Shown piece after piece: positions 1-10,615 of a stretch of DNA of 64,000 bases (its first letter is position 1; every line of letters begins with the position of its first letter). Both the position numbers and the translations under genes were made by a program. The stretch covers positions 766,501-830,500 of the forward strand of contig NW_026515433.1 of assembly GCF_014898815.1 (NCBI RefSeq), read 5' to 3'. Under the pieces are notes generated by a model. It was not told where the DNA came from. It did no database searches and saw only the letters and a program-made list of their open reading frames with translations. Origin of the DNA: Panonychus citri. Lineage: Eukaryota > Arthropoda > Arachnida > Trombidiformes > Tetranychidae.

Positions 1-2
1 AA

Positions 3-317
3 CGTCTCGATGAAAAGCTTCACAATGTCATCATTTCGGAAAACAAGGATAAAGCGATCGCCAAATTCATGGTAAAAGAATTACCTTATAATTGTAAAAA
101 TGTTCCCGAGTTTGAGAAAAAGTTCAATGCACCGATCGGCCCCAATTGGAATCCTGAAACGCAATTTAGATTTAATATTGAACCTAAAATAATCACTGAA
201 TTAGGTAAAATAATTGAACCAATTAACGAGAAGGCTTTGATCAATAGTAAACCAGGAAATAAACGTCGACCTTTGGATCAAGTGGCCAAAACATTGGGCG
301 ATGTAATTCCAGTTTAA
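3..317 (+). CDS. 3' end of an unrecognised protein-coding gene
   Basis: An open frame enters from the left window edge (first whole codon at 3) and ends at a TAA at 315-317, giving 104 visible C-terminal residues. The frame is open upstream of the ATG at 69, so that ATG is probably internal. The visible part is hydrophilic and mixed-charge, with motifs such as ELPYNCKNVPEFEKKF and a C-terminal PLDQVAKTLGDVIPV. There is no membrane segment and no low complexity. Codon use resembles the neighbouring host genes. I do not recognise the family. It is followed by WDR83 on the same strand 390 bases later. The coding call is fairly safe; the function is unknown because most of the gene is outside the window. 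Confidence 0.6.
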   Translation, partial: RLDEKLHNVIISENKDKAIAKFMVKELPYNCKNVPEFEKKFNAPIGPNWNPETQFRFNIEPKIITELGKIIEPINEKALINSKPGNKRRPLDQVAKTLGDVIPV

Positions 318-707
318 ATTGTTTTCTATTCGTAATTTAAATCTATTCTTATCCTGTAAATTAAATCAATTTAAAATTCTAATTGTAATCTTTCAATTTA
401 AGTCACATGGTATGTTTCCATTGGCAACCTACAGCTGATTGAGAAAATATTTTCCTTAATGTTAAGATTTTGTCCAATCGGTGGAATCAGTTGATTAATT
501 AATTGTGTCAACCTAATATTTAGATTATCTAATTGTCGATAATAATTATAGTTCGATGTGTTTTATGTTATGTGATTTTTGAGTGAAAAAAAAGATCATC
601 ACAAGTTGTAAACAAATGAATTGTGGGTTTCGCTTCAATTGTGATTCTATTTCATCTCAATTTGATTACAAACTATTGGTAAATCTGGTAGATTGTCACA
701 ATTAACA
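318..707. other. Intergenic spacer upstream of WDR83
   Basis: A 390-base AT-rich spacer between two same-strand genes. It must hold the 3' UTR of the first gene and the promoter and 5' UTR of WDR83. I see no clear TATA box and no RNA gene. Confidence 0.5.
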
Positions 708-3700
708 ATGAAGCTCAATTTTTCCTCAATCAAAAGTTTCAACTGCTCTCAAGGTGCAGTGCGAGCGGTGAGATTCAATGGTAAGAATTTGATTTTGATG
801 CTTAATTGATGTTCTAATTTGTTTTGTTTATCTTTCAGTCGATGGTGATTATTGTTTAACCTGTGGAAGTGACAAGAGTATTAAATTATGGAATCCAAGG
901 AAATCTCTTCTTCTGAAAACGTATTCAGGCCATGGATACGAAGTGATGGACGCCCGAAGTTCTTGCGACAGTTCTCATATCGCCTCGGGTGGTTTGGATA
1001 AATGTATTTTCCTTTGGGATGTTTCAACCGGTCAAGTCGTTAAAAGATATCGAGCTCACCATGGGTTCATTAATTGTGTCCAATTCAATGAAGAATCAAC
1101 TGTCATTCTATCAGGATCAATTGATTGTTCAGTTAAGACCTGGGATTGTAAAAGTAGGAGTAAAGATCCAATTCAAGAATTCAAAGAGGCGAAAGATTCA
1201 ATCACATCAATTACAGTTTCTAATTATGAAATAATCACAAGTTCATTGGATGGGAAAGTCCGTCGTTATGATCTTCGGAATGGTAAACTTCATGCCGATG
1301 ATCAATCATGTTAGTCAACATTTTCATCCACAATTAGCTCATCAACCTATCGATTAACTCAATCAATTTTATTTTCATCAATTAGGTTCAGTTAATTTTG
1401 TCAGCATTACCAAAGATGGACAATGTTTATTAGCTTCATGTGCCAATGGAATCATCAGAATGGTGGATAAGGAAAGTGGTGAAATTTTATCAGAGTAAGT
1501 TAATTATTAAAGAAAAGAAGATAATTAAAACATCAACAATCAACCACAATGTTGTAATTGTTGTTGGTTAAAAACGTAATTGATTTCCATCACCAATTTG
1601 ATTGACAATTGGGATTCTAAATCATTTAAATGAAAAGTAAACAAATGACAATGATCAAGATTTCGAGTGACCAAGTGTTGACCTAGAAAAGATAATCTTA
1701 ATTAGTGGAAAGTATTTTTGTCTTGTCAACAATGGAAATTAGAAATGATTAAACAATTGACAATTAGTTTAATCACTAAGCTTGGACTGTTGATTACTTC
1801 AAGTTTAATTGATTTCATAATAAGAGAGGTAAAGGTGACCCATGGAGAGGTGAAATTATGCCCCTTCCGCCCATTTTACGTGATCGAAATTTAATCCATG
1901 CCCCGCCCGATCTAATTCTTACCGGACGTAACCCTGAGGCCAAATATCCCGCTCATAGAATTATTTTAATGTGTATCAGTCCATATTTTCAAAAATTATT
2001 CCAATATTCATGTAACCCGGAAAAGGAAACAATCATTCTCGATGAAAATGGTCTACCAAAAACTTTGGACTGTATTCGTCTTGATATCGATAAACCGATG
2101 ACCTTAACCTCGATATTACAATACGCTTATTATGGTTATGTTCATTTAGACTTTGATTTTATTCAAGATTTAATTGTCGCCGCTGATATGTACAATATTT
2201 ATGGACTGATCAAAGAAAGTACCTTTTTCCTGAAGTCCTGCCTCAACCCGACAAATTGTATTGGTATTCATTTGTTTGCCAGTTCGTATAATTGTTTTGA
2301 TTTGGAAAAATTTTCTCGAACTTTTATTCTTGGAAATTTTGAGACCATTTATCGCGAATCGGATGAATTCCTCGACCTGACAAGTAAATCGTCGCTCCTC
2401 GAAATCTATAAGACTCATTTTCTTTATGTATCCGACGAACTTTCCGTTTGGAATAGTTTAATCAAATGGATCGATTTTGATGTTTCTCAGCGAATCGATC
2501 ATTTTGAAGAACTGGCCGGTTACCTTCGATTCGGACTAATGGAAGAATATTCTCTAATCTATCATGTTCTCTCTCATCCATATGTCACTAATAACACTAA
2601 GATCAAAACTATGATTCAAGAAGTTCTATCGACTCGTCGAGTCCTCGAATCTTGTGAAAAACCTGCGGCCATATTCCTAAGCGAAACAATTAAACGTCAA
2701 CTAGCACCACGATATCCAAAGGACATGATATTTGTTTTCGGTGGTCGAGCCTTGGATGTTGAATTTGTTTCGCCGGAAAGTGTTGTCGAGGCTTATGACC
2801 ATCGAGCCGAACGATGGAGACAAGTTAACTTGGAAGATCCGTCTGGTCCAAGAGATCACCATCAGATCTGTGTGATCGGTAGACAATTATTTATCCTTGG
2901 TGGTCATCATGGTCCATTCAATGTATTCAATTCATGTCGTAAACTGGACTTGACAACCAGAAAGTGGAATGAAATCTCACCGATGCGAGAAAAACGGGCT
3001 TTCCATACAAGTGCTATCATCGGGAACCACATCTATGTTATCGGAGGTTATAATGGTGCTCGTCGAACTGATTCCGTTGAACGTTACGATATTATCCAAA
3101 ATCAATGGACTTCTTGTGCACCAATGAACGAAAGACGAAGTGGAGCTGGAGCTGCCGTTCTTAATGGTAAAATTTACGTGGTCGGTGGTTTTCGTGATCA
3201 AAATTATCTAAACACTGGTGAAGTTTACGATCCAGTAACGAATCAATGGTCAACAATTCCCAGTATGACTAAACCTCGAAGTAGTCCAGCAGTTGTCGCC
3301 TTTAACGATAAGCTTCATGTTATCGGTGGCCTGACATCAAACGGTTTACTTTCGAGCGGTGAAAAATATGATCCAATTGAAAATAAATGGGAGAAAATGG
3401 AAAACGAAATGCTGGAGAAAAAGTGTTGCTCAGCGGCCGTTGTTCTCGATGATAAAATTCTGATCATCGGAGGTTGGGATGGTGTTGGTGGCCTTCGAAC
3501 TGTAGAGCTATGGTGCGATCGAACCAAACGCTGGCTCTTGGGAACTAAACTGATCCGAAGACGGACTGGATGTGCGGCCTGCGTTGTCCAAGATGTTCCT
3601 AATGTCGAAAACTTCGCTTGGTCAGCGAGAGACAATATTGTCCAAGAACGGGTTCTAAACGCTCTTGGATTGAACAGTTTGGAAACAACTGAGTTCACTC

Positions 3701-4325
3701 ACAACGATGGCGATGAACAGCTCAACGACTTCAATCAATTACAACGAGCCAACTTTTCTCGAGCTGCACCAAATGATTTCGATGACATTATGGACATTGA
3801 TCCAAATTGATTCCAAATCCTCAGAATCATCTAATTTTATAGTTAATTAACTGTCTTTTAAAGTATTCATGTTAATCATTGTCGTCAATTTTCACAAACT
3901 TTTTGTTAATTTCTAATTTTCTTATGTTTTCTGATCTCGAAACTTAATTGTAACTCTTTAAAATCCGCCTAATCAAATCAATTTAATCTACTAATCATTT
4001 CAGATATCGTGGTCATGTAAATAAAAAATATCGCTTGGAAAATGGTCTAATCAATAACGATTCAATTGTTGTCTCCGGTTCTGAAGATGCTAATTTAGTT
4101 TGTTGGGATCTTATCCAAGTAAGTAAATCAAGTAAATCTACTCAACAATTTACTAATTTCTTTAACTTTTCATTTCTCTTTCAGGGTAAAATCATAGAAA
4201 AGGTTCATCATGATAATCATCGAGTAATTCATTCAATTGATTGTCATCCAACTAAAAACGAGATAATAACTGCTGGAGAGGGAAATGTTCATTTATGGGA
4301 ATTTAATCAACAATCTAGTGATTGA
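708..4325 (+). CDS. WDR83: WD repeat protein 83 (MORG1), five exons
   Basis: Exons read as join(708..780, 839..1309, 1386..1494, 4004..4118, 4185..4325). All introns are GT-AG and the frame is continuous, giving 302 residues against about 315 in the human protein. The product is a WD40 beta-propeller. Repeats show typical endings (KSIKLWNP, KCIFLWDV, CSVKTWD, ANLVCWDL, NVHLWEF), and the seven-blade pattern continues across every splice site. WDR83 is known as a scaffold for MAPK signalling and as a component of spliceosomal complexes, so a nuclear and cytoplasmic role is expected. Intron 3 is unusually long (1495-4003, about 2.5 kb), while the other introns are 58-76 bases. It contains a complete same-strand KLHL10-like gene. 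The start ATG at 708 gives the usual short N-terminus before blade 1. Confidence 0.9.
1858..3810 (+). CDS. KLHL10-like BTB-BACK-Kelch protein, nested in WDR83 intron 3
   Basis: A 650-residue intronless ORF. A BTB domain (about 15-125, with YPAHRIILMCISPYF) is followed by BACK (about 130-235) and six Kelch blades. The blade GG strands lie near 291-296 (IFVFGG), 344 (LFILGG), 392 (IYVIGG), 440 (IYVVGG), 487 (LHVIGG) and 534 (ILIIGG). The tail after the last blade (VPNVENFAWSARDN) resembles the end of KLHL10, which is why I favour that member. Such proteins are substrate adaptors of Cul3 ubiquitin ligases, and KLHL10 is known for spermatid roles. The C-terminus is acidic and ends DDIMDIDPN. The gene lies wholly inside WDR83 intron 3 on the same strand and has no introns of its own, so it may be an old retrocopy. 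Other KLHL members cannot be excluded. Confidence 0.85.
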   Translation: MPLPPILRDRNLIHAPPDLILTGRNPEAKYPAHRIILMCISPYFQKLFQYSCNPEKETIILDENGLPKTLDCIRLDIDKPMTLTSILQYAYYGYVHLDFDFIQDLIVAADMYNIYGLIKESTFFLKSCLNPTNCIGIHLFASSYNCFDLEKFSRTFILGNFETIYRESDEFLDLTSKSSLLEIYKTHFLYVSDELSVWNSLIKWIDFDVSQRIDHFEELAGYLRFGLMEEYSLIYHVLSHPYVTNNTKIKTMIQEVLSTRRVLESCEKPAAIFLSETIKRQLAPRYPKDMIFVFGGRALDVEFVSPESVVEAYDHRAERWRQVNLEDPSGPRDHHQICVIGRQLFILGGHHGPFNVFNSCRKLDLTTRKWNEISPMREKRAFHTSAIIGNHIYVIGGYNGARRTDSVERYDIIQNQWTSCAPMNERRSGAGAAVLNGKIYVVGGFRDQNYLNTGEVYDPVTNQWSTIPSMTKPRSSPAVVAFNDKLHVIGGLTSNGLLSSGEKYDPIENKWEKMENEMLEKKCCSAAVVLDDKILIIGGWDGVGGLRTVELWCDRTKRWLLGTKLIRRRTGCAACVVQDVPNVENFAWSARDNIVQERVLNALGLNSLETTEFTHNDGDEQLNDFNQLQRANFSRAAPNDFDDIMDIDPN

Positions 4326-4782
4326 TTGGAGCAGTTGACTAACAATTAAGTTTAAATGGTCATTCAGTTTTCACTAATCATCTCAATGTTTATGGTTAAC
4401 AATTCAAATTGGTTCAATGGATATCTGATTGTGTGTAATAGTATTAGTCACAATTTTCAATTCAGCTAATTAATCTAATCAAATTGAAATATTTTCACCA
4501 TTAGTAATTATATTTTACTCTAACCAGGAAATTTTTAATTACGTAAGATTTTTTTGATTATTTAACAATGAATATTGCAACAACTTTCTGATTACAGTTA
4601 TTACAAATCTATTGATTTCCATTAAATTTAATTAGAATTTAGCTTTTCAATCATGATTAGGTTCAATTATCAACTGTAACCATGGTTTATTATCAATTTG
4701 TAAACTGTTAAAAGGCCGATTGTTTCACTTAATTGTTGTTAATTGTATTCCAAAGTTGATTTTGGTGAAGAAAAAGTTAACA
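4326..4782. other. AT-rich spacer
   Basis: 457 bases holding the WDR83 3' UTR and the presumed promoter of the His/Pro-rich gene. No other coding signal is visible. Confidence 0.5.
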
Positions 4783-5133
4783 ATGTGTTTCTCCTGTTGT
4801 TTTGGCTCTGAAGAGGATCAACCACCTCCACCACCACAGTACCCACCTCATCATGAGATTCATCATCATCCACCGCCTCATCACCATGAACCACCTTATC
4901 CACCACAACCACCACCACATCATCATTATGAACCACCACCACCTCCACATCAACATCAACATCACCACGAGCCTCATCACCACCATCATGAGCCACCTTA
5001 CCCACCACAACCACCACCACATCATCATTATGAACCACCACCACCTCCACATCAACATCAACATCACCACGAGCCTCATCACCACCATCATGAGCCACCT
5101 TACCCACCACAACCACCACATCATCCTTACTAA
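4783..5133 (+). CDS. Histidine/proline-rich tandem-repeat protein
   Basis: A 116-residue ORF starting at ATG 4783 (MCFSCCFGSEEDQ). An upstream in-frame TTG at 4720 is not a plausible start. The N-terminus has three cysteines (C2, C5, C6), a possible palmitoylation cluster, and no signal peptide. The rest is Pro, His, Tyr and Gln in 34-residue repeats (EPPYPPQPPPHHHYEPP...), two full copies plus a partial third ending HHPY. Composition suggests a metal-binding or disordered scaffold protein; no enzyme motif is present. It is convergent with transaldolase (183 bases between stop codons). The reverse strand is also open, but that follows from the repeat composition. Coding status is supported by the clean start, the frame-preserving 102-base repeat and the terminal stop. 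Function is unknown. Confidence 0.65.
   Translation: MCFSCCFGSEEDQPPPPPQYPPHHEIHHHPPPHHHEPPYPPQPPPHHHYEPPPPPHQHQHHHEPHHHHHEPPYPPQPPPHHHYEPPPPPHQHQHHHEPHHHHHEPPYPPQPPHHPY
4888..5130 (+). repeat. 102-bp coding minisatellite
   Basis: Two near-identical 102-base units (4888-4989 and 4990-5091) and a partial third. The unit is 34 codons long, so copy-number change would keep the frame. The first two units differ only by silent changes such as gaa/gag and tat/tac. Confidence 0.9.
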
Positions 5134-5315
5134 ATTAAGTAAATTACTTTGAATCTTAATCGTTTTCTAAATACTCCAATACTCCAATAAACGATATATT
5201 TTTTGTATTTGATTTGAAACAAAAAAGGTTAAGTTTATTAAATCATGTTAATTAAACACCATTAAACTATTACAATAGTTTTCTATCCCAAGTTTGAATA
5301 ATGAGATTAATGAGA

Positions 5316-6293
5316 TTAAGCTTTAGCTAATCTTTCCTTGATATCGTTTTCAAGTTTAATAACATCAGCTGAAAACTTTTCAATTCCTTCCTTAAGTTTT
5401 TCATCAGCCATTTGATCAGCTGAAAGAGCAGAACGGAAAGTGGCCTCATCAAAATGAACTTTCACATAATCACCAGTTTCTGGTAATTGTTTAGCCTTTT
5501 CAGGTGACAGATTTCGTACCAGGGGGACTTGAGTTTCATTTGAAAGCTCAGCTAACAGGGAAGGTGAGATTGTTAACAGATCACAGCCCGAGAGACATTT
5601 GATCTCACTGACATTCCGGAAGGACGCGCCCATCACAACGGTTTTATAATCGTGTTTCTTGTAATAATTGTAGATTCGGGTGACACTTTGAACACCAGGA
5701 TCTTCAAAGGGATCAGCGTAAGTTTTTATTCCTGTTTTGGCCACATACCAATCGTAGATGCGACCGACAAAAGGTGAGATAAGAGTAACGTTCGCATCGG
5801 CACAAGCAACGGCCTGAGCGAAGGAAAAAAGTAGCGTCATGTTACAATGAATACCTTCGGCTTCCAATTCCTTAGCTGCTTCAATACCTTCCCAAGTTGT
5901 CGCTAATTTGATCAACACCCGATCCTTACCGATTCCATTGGCTTCGTACAGTTTAATCAACTGTCGGGCTTTGGCCACAGAGGCCTCCTTATCATAACTA
6001 AGTCGAGCATCGACCTCGGTTGAAACTCGACCAGGAATAATCTTAAGTATCTCCATACCAAAAAGGACGCAAAGATAGTCCATTGTGACCGAAACATCAG
6101 ATCCATTGGCTTTACCATAATCAACGGCCTTGTTAATTATCGACTCGTATTGTGGCAATTTAGCAGCGGCCAAAATTAACGATGGATTTGTTGTTGCGTC
6201 CGTTGGTTTGTATTGTCTCATTGATTCAAAGTCACCAGTATCAGCGACAACGGTTGTGAATTGTCTTAATTGCTCCAATGTATTTCCAGACAT
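5316..6293 (-). CDS. TALDO1: Transaldolase
   Basis: A 325-residue intronless minus-strand ORF of the usual length for eukaryotic transaldolase (about 320-340). It transfers a dihydroxyacetone unit between sugar phosphates in the non-oxidative pentose phosphate pathway, in the cytosol. Family landmarks visible are TDATTNPSL near 31-39, the Schiff-base lysine K129 in DRVLIKLATTWEG, D18 in VADTGDF, CNMTLLFS at about 150-157, and SPFVGRIYDW near 173. No key residue is missing. The ATG at 6293 fits the conserved N-terminus (MSGNTLEQLRQFT). On the minus strand, a TATATATA run lies about 200 bases upstream (6492-6499) and may belong to its promoter. Confidence 0.96.
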   Translation of the reverse strand: MSGNTLEQLRQFTTVVADTGDFESMRQYKPTDATTNPSLILAAAKLPQYESIINKAVDYGKANGSDVSVTMDYLCVLFGMEILKIIPGRVSTEVDARLSYDKEASVAKARQLIKLYEANGIGKDRVLIKLATTWEGIEAAKELEAEGIHCNMTLLFSFAQAVACADANVTLISPFVGRIYDWYVAKTGIKTYADPFEDPGVQSVTRIYNYYKKHDYKTVVMGASFRNVSEIKCLSGCDLLTISPSLLAELSNETQVPLVRNLSPEKAKQLPETGDYVKVHFDEATFRSALSADQMADEKLKEGIEKFSADVIKLENDIKERLAKA

Positions 6294-8018
6294 GTTGATT
6301 GATTTTCAGCTAATCACAATTAACACAACAAACAAATCAAAAGTAAATTATTACAGTTACAAATTATCAAACGAAACAAATATAAATCAATTGATTATTA
6401 TGATAGATTTAGAGATTTGATTCACATCAACAGTTTATCATGAAACATTAAACTCTAAACAATTAATATCTGAAAATGTTGTCGTCAGGTGTATATATAC
6501 ACACACCAACAATTTAAATCGTTTTCTGGTGACAGGAAATCGTAACAATTTAGTAAACTGGATTAACAATACCGCCGATAACAAGGTTGATAACACAATT
6601 GATTTAAATTTTTAAACGTAAAGAAATGATAACAATTAACTTGCCAAATCAACTTGGCAAGGTAACAATTTAAATGTCAAGGGTAACAAAATGAAAAGGT
6701 AACAAAATGGTAACAATTAAGTGGTAACAATTTACTGTGAAGATTTTAAATACTCACAATTTAGATGAAGCCAGGGAACCAAAAGCAGAGTAAATCACAC
6801 AACAAAATCCTGAGAATAATTAAAATGTCCAATTGAGGAAAAATACAACAATCAAATCAAATTGATTTTCCTTGTAAATTGTTAACTATCAAAGTGATGA
6901 GCAGATTTACAACTAACCCGCTGAAGATGATTAACTTTTTCCCCTTCAAATGTTCACCACTCTTATTACCCACTCTCGGTTTCCCCACTTCGGGTAAATC
7001 AGGTTTAACTAAATCAGTTGAGATAATGATTACCAGCAATTTAATTGAAACAATTTAATACCTCAATTATGAGTGATAGTAACGTTGATAAGTCAAGGTT
7101 ATCAATTAAATGACTAGAAGGTAATCAATTTGTTTCAGTACAATTATCATTTGATTCTCAATTCTAGTTGATTGTTTTTTTCTGCCAATTGATTAGTATG
7201 AAACCGGTTTAGTTAATTGTTTATCCATAACATCACATTTCCTATCATCATTATTATGATTAACATCCTGATCCAAGTTTTTAATTAGTTTCTGCAACTA
7301 ATGAGATTCAATTTAATCAACGATTCAGTTTCTTTGTATTATTTTGATCATTAATTATAATTTTTCAGGATCTCCTGTTGTTAATTGTTTAAGTCTCGAT
7401 GGATAATTAGTTGATTATATTGGTTTGATTCTGAAATGTGATTACCTTAATTGTAGATAAACAATTAGACTCTATCTTGTTTATTGCTGTTGGGAAATTA
7501 TTTTCTCGTTATTTATGGTTACAATTAAAACAATTTAAACTTTGGGTTGATCAGTTGATCAATTGATTAGTTTTGATAAATACTTGAAGGGTAACTCACA
7601 ATTAACTTTAAATCAATTGAGACCGATGGAAATTTATACAATTAACGAATCTAATTTCTTAATTGTTGCTACAATCAAATCAATCCAAATCTCATGTAAA
7701 CTCAGTTCACGTGTGGTAATATTTTCAATTGCAATCTAATCATTTTGTTGATTGTTAATGAGATTTTCTAGTTAATTTTCTGTACACAATTTACAAGAAA
7801 TTAAAGAAAAGTTAATCAGTTGATTGGAAAAAAGTTATTGCTTTAAATCGTTATTATTGAAGAAGCAATTAAGTCGCTGAGAAAATGTAACAATTATGAT
7901 TAAGGGTAATGACTTTGTTTTTACATAATTAAACTTATGATAAATTAAATAAGTTGTAGGCACATCAGTTGATTGACTAAATTTGATGAGAAATAAATGA
8001 TTGATTAACTAATCATCA
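6294..8018. other. Intergenic region upstream of transaldolase
   Basis: 1.7 kb of AT-rich DNA between the transaldolase start and the PTPMT1 stop, both on the minus strand. It contains a possible TATA tract at 6492-6499 and a cluster of GGTAACAA words near 6.7 kb. A 60-codon minus-strand frame at 6857-7039 has no recognisable motif and I do not count it as a gene. Confidence 0.5.
6661..6730 (+). promoter_or_regulatory. Cluster of five GGTAACAA words
   Basis: The octamer GGTAACAA occurs at 6661, 6682, 6698, 6709 and 6723, all in one orientation within 70 bases, about 370-440 bases upstream of the transaldolase ATG. It could be a factor-binding cluster or just a local repeat. The genome is generally rich in TAACAATT words, which lowers the significance. 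Confidence 0.3.
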
Positions 8019-8807
8019 TCAAGATGGACCATCGAGAGATTTAAAGTTTTTATCAGAGTAAAAAGTATCGATCGCTGACCATTGGGCAGATCGAAGTAGA
8101 ATGTGAGGTCGTTTGGAGGCAATGAAATCGACCGCTTCCTTTGGTGTCATATTGTATTTCTAAGGGGTAAAGGTAAAGGAAACAGATCGTTAATTGTTGT
8201 ATTGATTGTTGGAAAGAAAAGAATAACAATTTACCTCAATTAGATAACAAGCAACCAAAGTCGCACTTCGAGTTCTTCCAGCTTTACAATGGACATAAAC
8301 ACTATTCTCGGTCCCATCGAATTGTTGGATAAATTCAACACCTTTTTGAATTTTCTCCTGACTTGGAGCATGGAAAATATCAGCTGTGTTTAATTGTAAG
8401 AATTTAACATTTAATTTGTTCCATTCTTTCCTAGTGGTCACTCCAAATAGAAGCTCAAAATTTTCGTTCATAGAGACAACGCCTTTGACTTTTTCCTCGT
8501 GGATCAGCTGATCAACCAAAATATAGAAACAAAAACAAAAACAAAAGCAAAAGCAAAAAGAAAAGAAAAGATGAAATTAGTTGATTTCGTTGAAAATTTT
8601 CCACACAATAATTAGCAAATTTAGCTGGACAATTAACTGAATTACCTGATTGGTTATACTTCTCCATGGTAAAGCTCCGAGAATAACATTTTCATCAATC
8701 CGATCAAACCATCTTCTTGATGACATTTTCTCCATCATCACATTGTAAACCAAAGTTGGATAGAAAGTGACACGACCGAACATTTTGATTAACCAATTGT
8801 TATCCAA
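8019..8807 (-). CDS. PTPMT1: Mitochondrial phosphatidylglycerophosphatase PTPMT1, three exons
   Basis: Read as complement(join(8019..8159, 8235..8507, 8646..8807)), 191 residues, close to the human 201. It is a dual-specificity-type phosphatase of the mitochondrial inner membrane that dephosphorylates phosphatidylglycerophosphate in cardiolipin synthesis. Visible features: hydrophobic N-terminus with FYPTLVYNV; RIDENVILGALPWRS (exon 1); the P-loop HCKAGRTRS with catalytic C128 and R134 (exon 2); and the family ending EAVDFIASKRPHILLR (exon 3). Splice sites are GT-AG and in phase. Exon 3 is only 46 codons. The start may be M1 (MDNNWLIK) or M9 (MFGRVTFYP); both keep the domain. No key residue is missing. 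Confidence 0.93.
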
Positions 8808-10615
8808 TCTATGGGTTTAATTTAAATTAACAACAGAGATAGAGATTAACTGTGAGTATGAAATAGACGGACAATTAAGGCACAATTGTTACTAACGGAG
8901 GCATGATTAAGATGAAGCCAAGTAAAAGGATGAGAATCAAACAGCCAACAAGTTGAATAACAACAATTTATTTTGGGTCAAGTCAAAGTCCGGGTTCCCC
9001 TTTTTCGTTACTTAATCCGGTTCTTAATTGTTGACCTGTTAACCTAGAAAATTATCTAAACACGTTGTAGTAAAAAATTAGAATAGAAAATTAATAATCA
9101 CAACAATCAATGGAAATCAATGTGAAAGTCAATCTCATGGGAGAAAAACCTTTCATATGTTAACATGTGATTTCTGTTATTTTAACATCAACAACAATTG
9201 GAAATTACAATTAATTTAATTTTCGTTTTTTTTTCTAAATCATTGCGGTTGGTAATTATTACTAATTATAAGAAAATGTAATTAGTTAACTGAATTTGCT
9301 TCTAGATTACTTTCGCTTTATTGTTAAGGTGATTAACTTTTAACTCGGACCATCGGGTTAATTGTTACCAATTATGTTCCAATCTGATTAGAATTAAATT
9401 TAAACGGAAATATGATTTAATCTTTTTCCTTTTGCTTTTGTTGATTGACAATTAACGGAATTAACGTCATAACTCAATCTAATTTTCTGCTATTAGATGT
9501 TAATTAAAACCTTGATTGTGATTTATTTTTAATCAATTGTTAATTGTGTCAAACTTAAACTATCCAATCCTTTGATTTGATTATTTATATTCAATGGTAA
9601 TCAAGGGTAACTTAATTGTTGGTTGATTAACCGATATTAATTAATCGTAACATTTAACATTCAATCGTAACATTACAATCGGCAGATTTTGTCAAAATTG
9701 CACAATTAATCAAAATTTCTGCTTAATTATCACAATCAAGAAGCTAAATTAGTTGATGAAGCTGAAATCTCCAACAGTGACAATCAACTAATTATCAAAA
9801 AACTAATTATTTCTGTTTAATTTGTATGGATCGTTTTATTTAATTGTTAACATAAAAACACAATTTAACAATCAAAATATTAATCATAAGGCCCTAATCA
9901 TGATTTATCTCATTTCGCCTAATTATGTTAATTGTAATCAAGACAATCTAGTTAAGCTCGAGTGTCTTTTAATCAACTTGAGTTTATATCAACAATTAAC
10001 TTAATCAAGAAGTTGATCACATGGAAATAAATATTTACTCAAATGTTTAATTATTAAAAATGAAAGGAAAACAATTAAAAACTCATGATTTATTAGTAGT
10101 AAATTGACCTTGTACTGATTAAGATTAGTTAGTTTAATTTTGAAATAAATTGTAACAATTAAGCCAAAGTGGACTTTCAATTGTTTGAAGTGAAATCGAT
10201 TCCAAGTGATTAAGGTGATGAAATGACCTGAAAAAAAAACTTATTAACTACAATTAGTTGATGAAACTGTTATCCAAATAAATGATCAAGGATAAATTGA
10301 TTTTCCAATGATTATCATCAAATGACAACAATTTAGCGACAATTACGCCAGTGATTAAACGTTAATTGTACTTGACAATTTTCTTGAGATTTGAACACAA
10401 GAGGAAAGGCAAAGGGCGTTGATTGAAGTTAATCAGATTAACTGATCGTCTTAATCATCATCTTCATTTGAACATCCACAAATAATTTAACGAGAATATC
10501 ACTTTCTCATTGACAGTTGATTAGTTGAAACTAAATCGTAAATTGTTAACAGCAATTAAAATTTATTTTTCTTTTTATTCCAACTTGTAAAAGTGAAAAC
10601 AAAAAAAAAATCAAC
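8808..10615. other. Intergenic region between divergent PTPMT1 and ML gene
   Basis: 1.8 kb of AT-rich DNA that must contain the two divergent promoters. A 60-codon frame at 9822-10004 begins at TTG and has no domain, so I treat it as chance. No RNA gene or repeat was recognised. Confidence 0.5.

Noticed and set aside
2170..3698. Minus-strand frames inside the KLHL10-like gene
   Set aside because: Shadows of a strongly recognisable plus-strand protein; no domain in the antisense reading.
4739..5152. Alternative frames (poly-Val/Asp, poly-Trp/Met, poly-Ile/His) over the His/Pro gene
   Set aside because: They follow directly from the codon repeat; only the His/Pro frame has a clean start and sensible composition.
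9822..10004. 60-codon frame
   Set aside because: Starts at TTG, AT-driven composition, no supporting splice or promoter signal.
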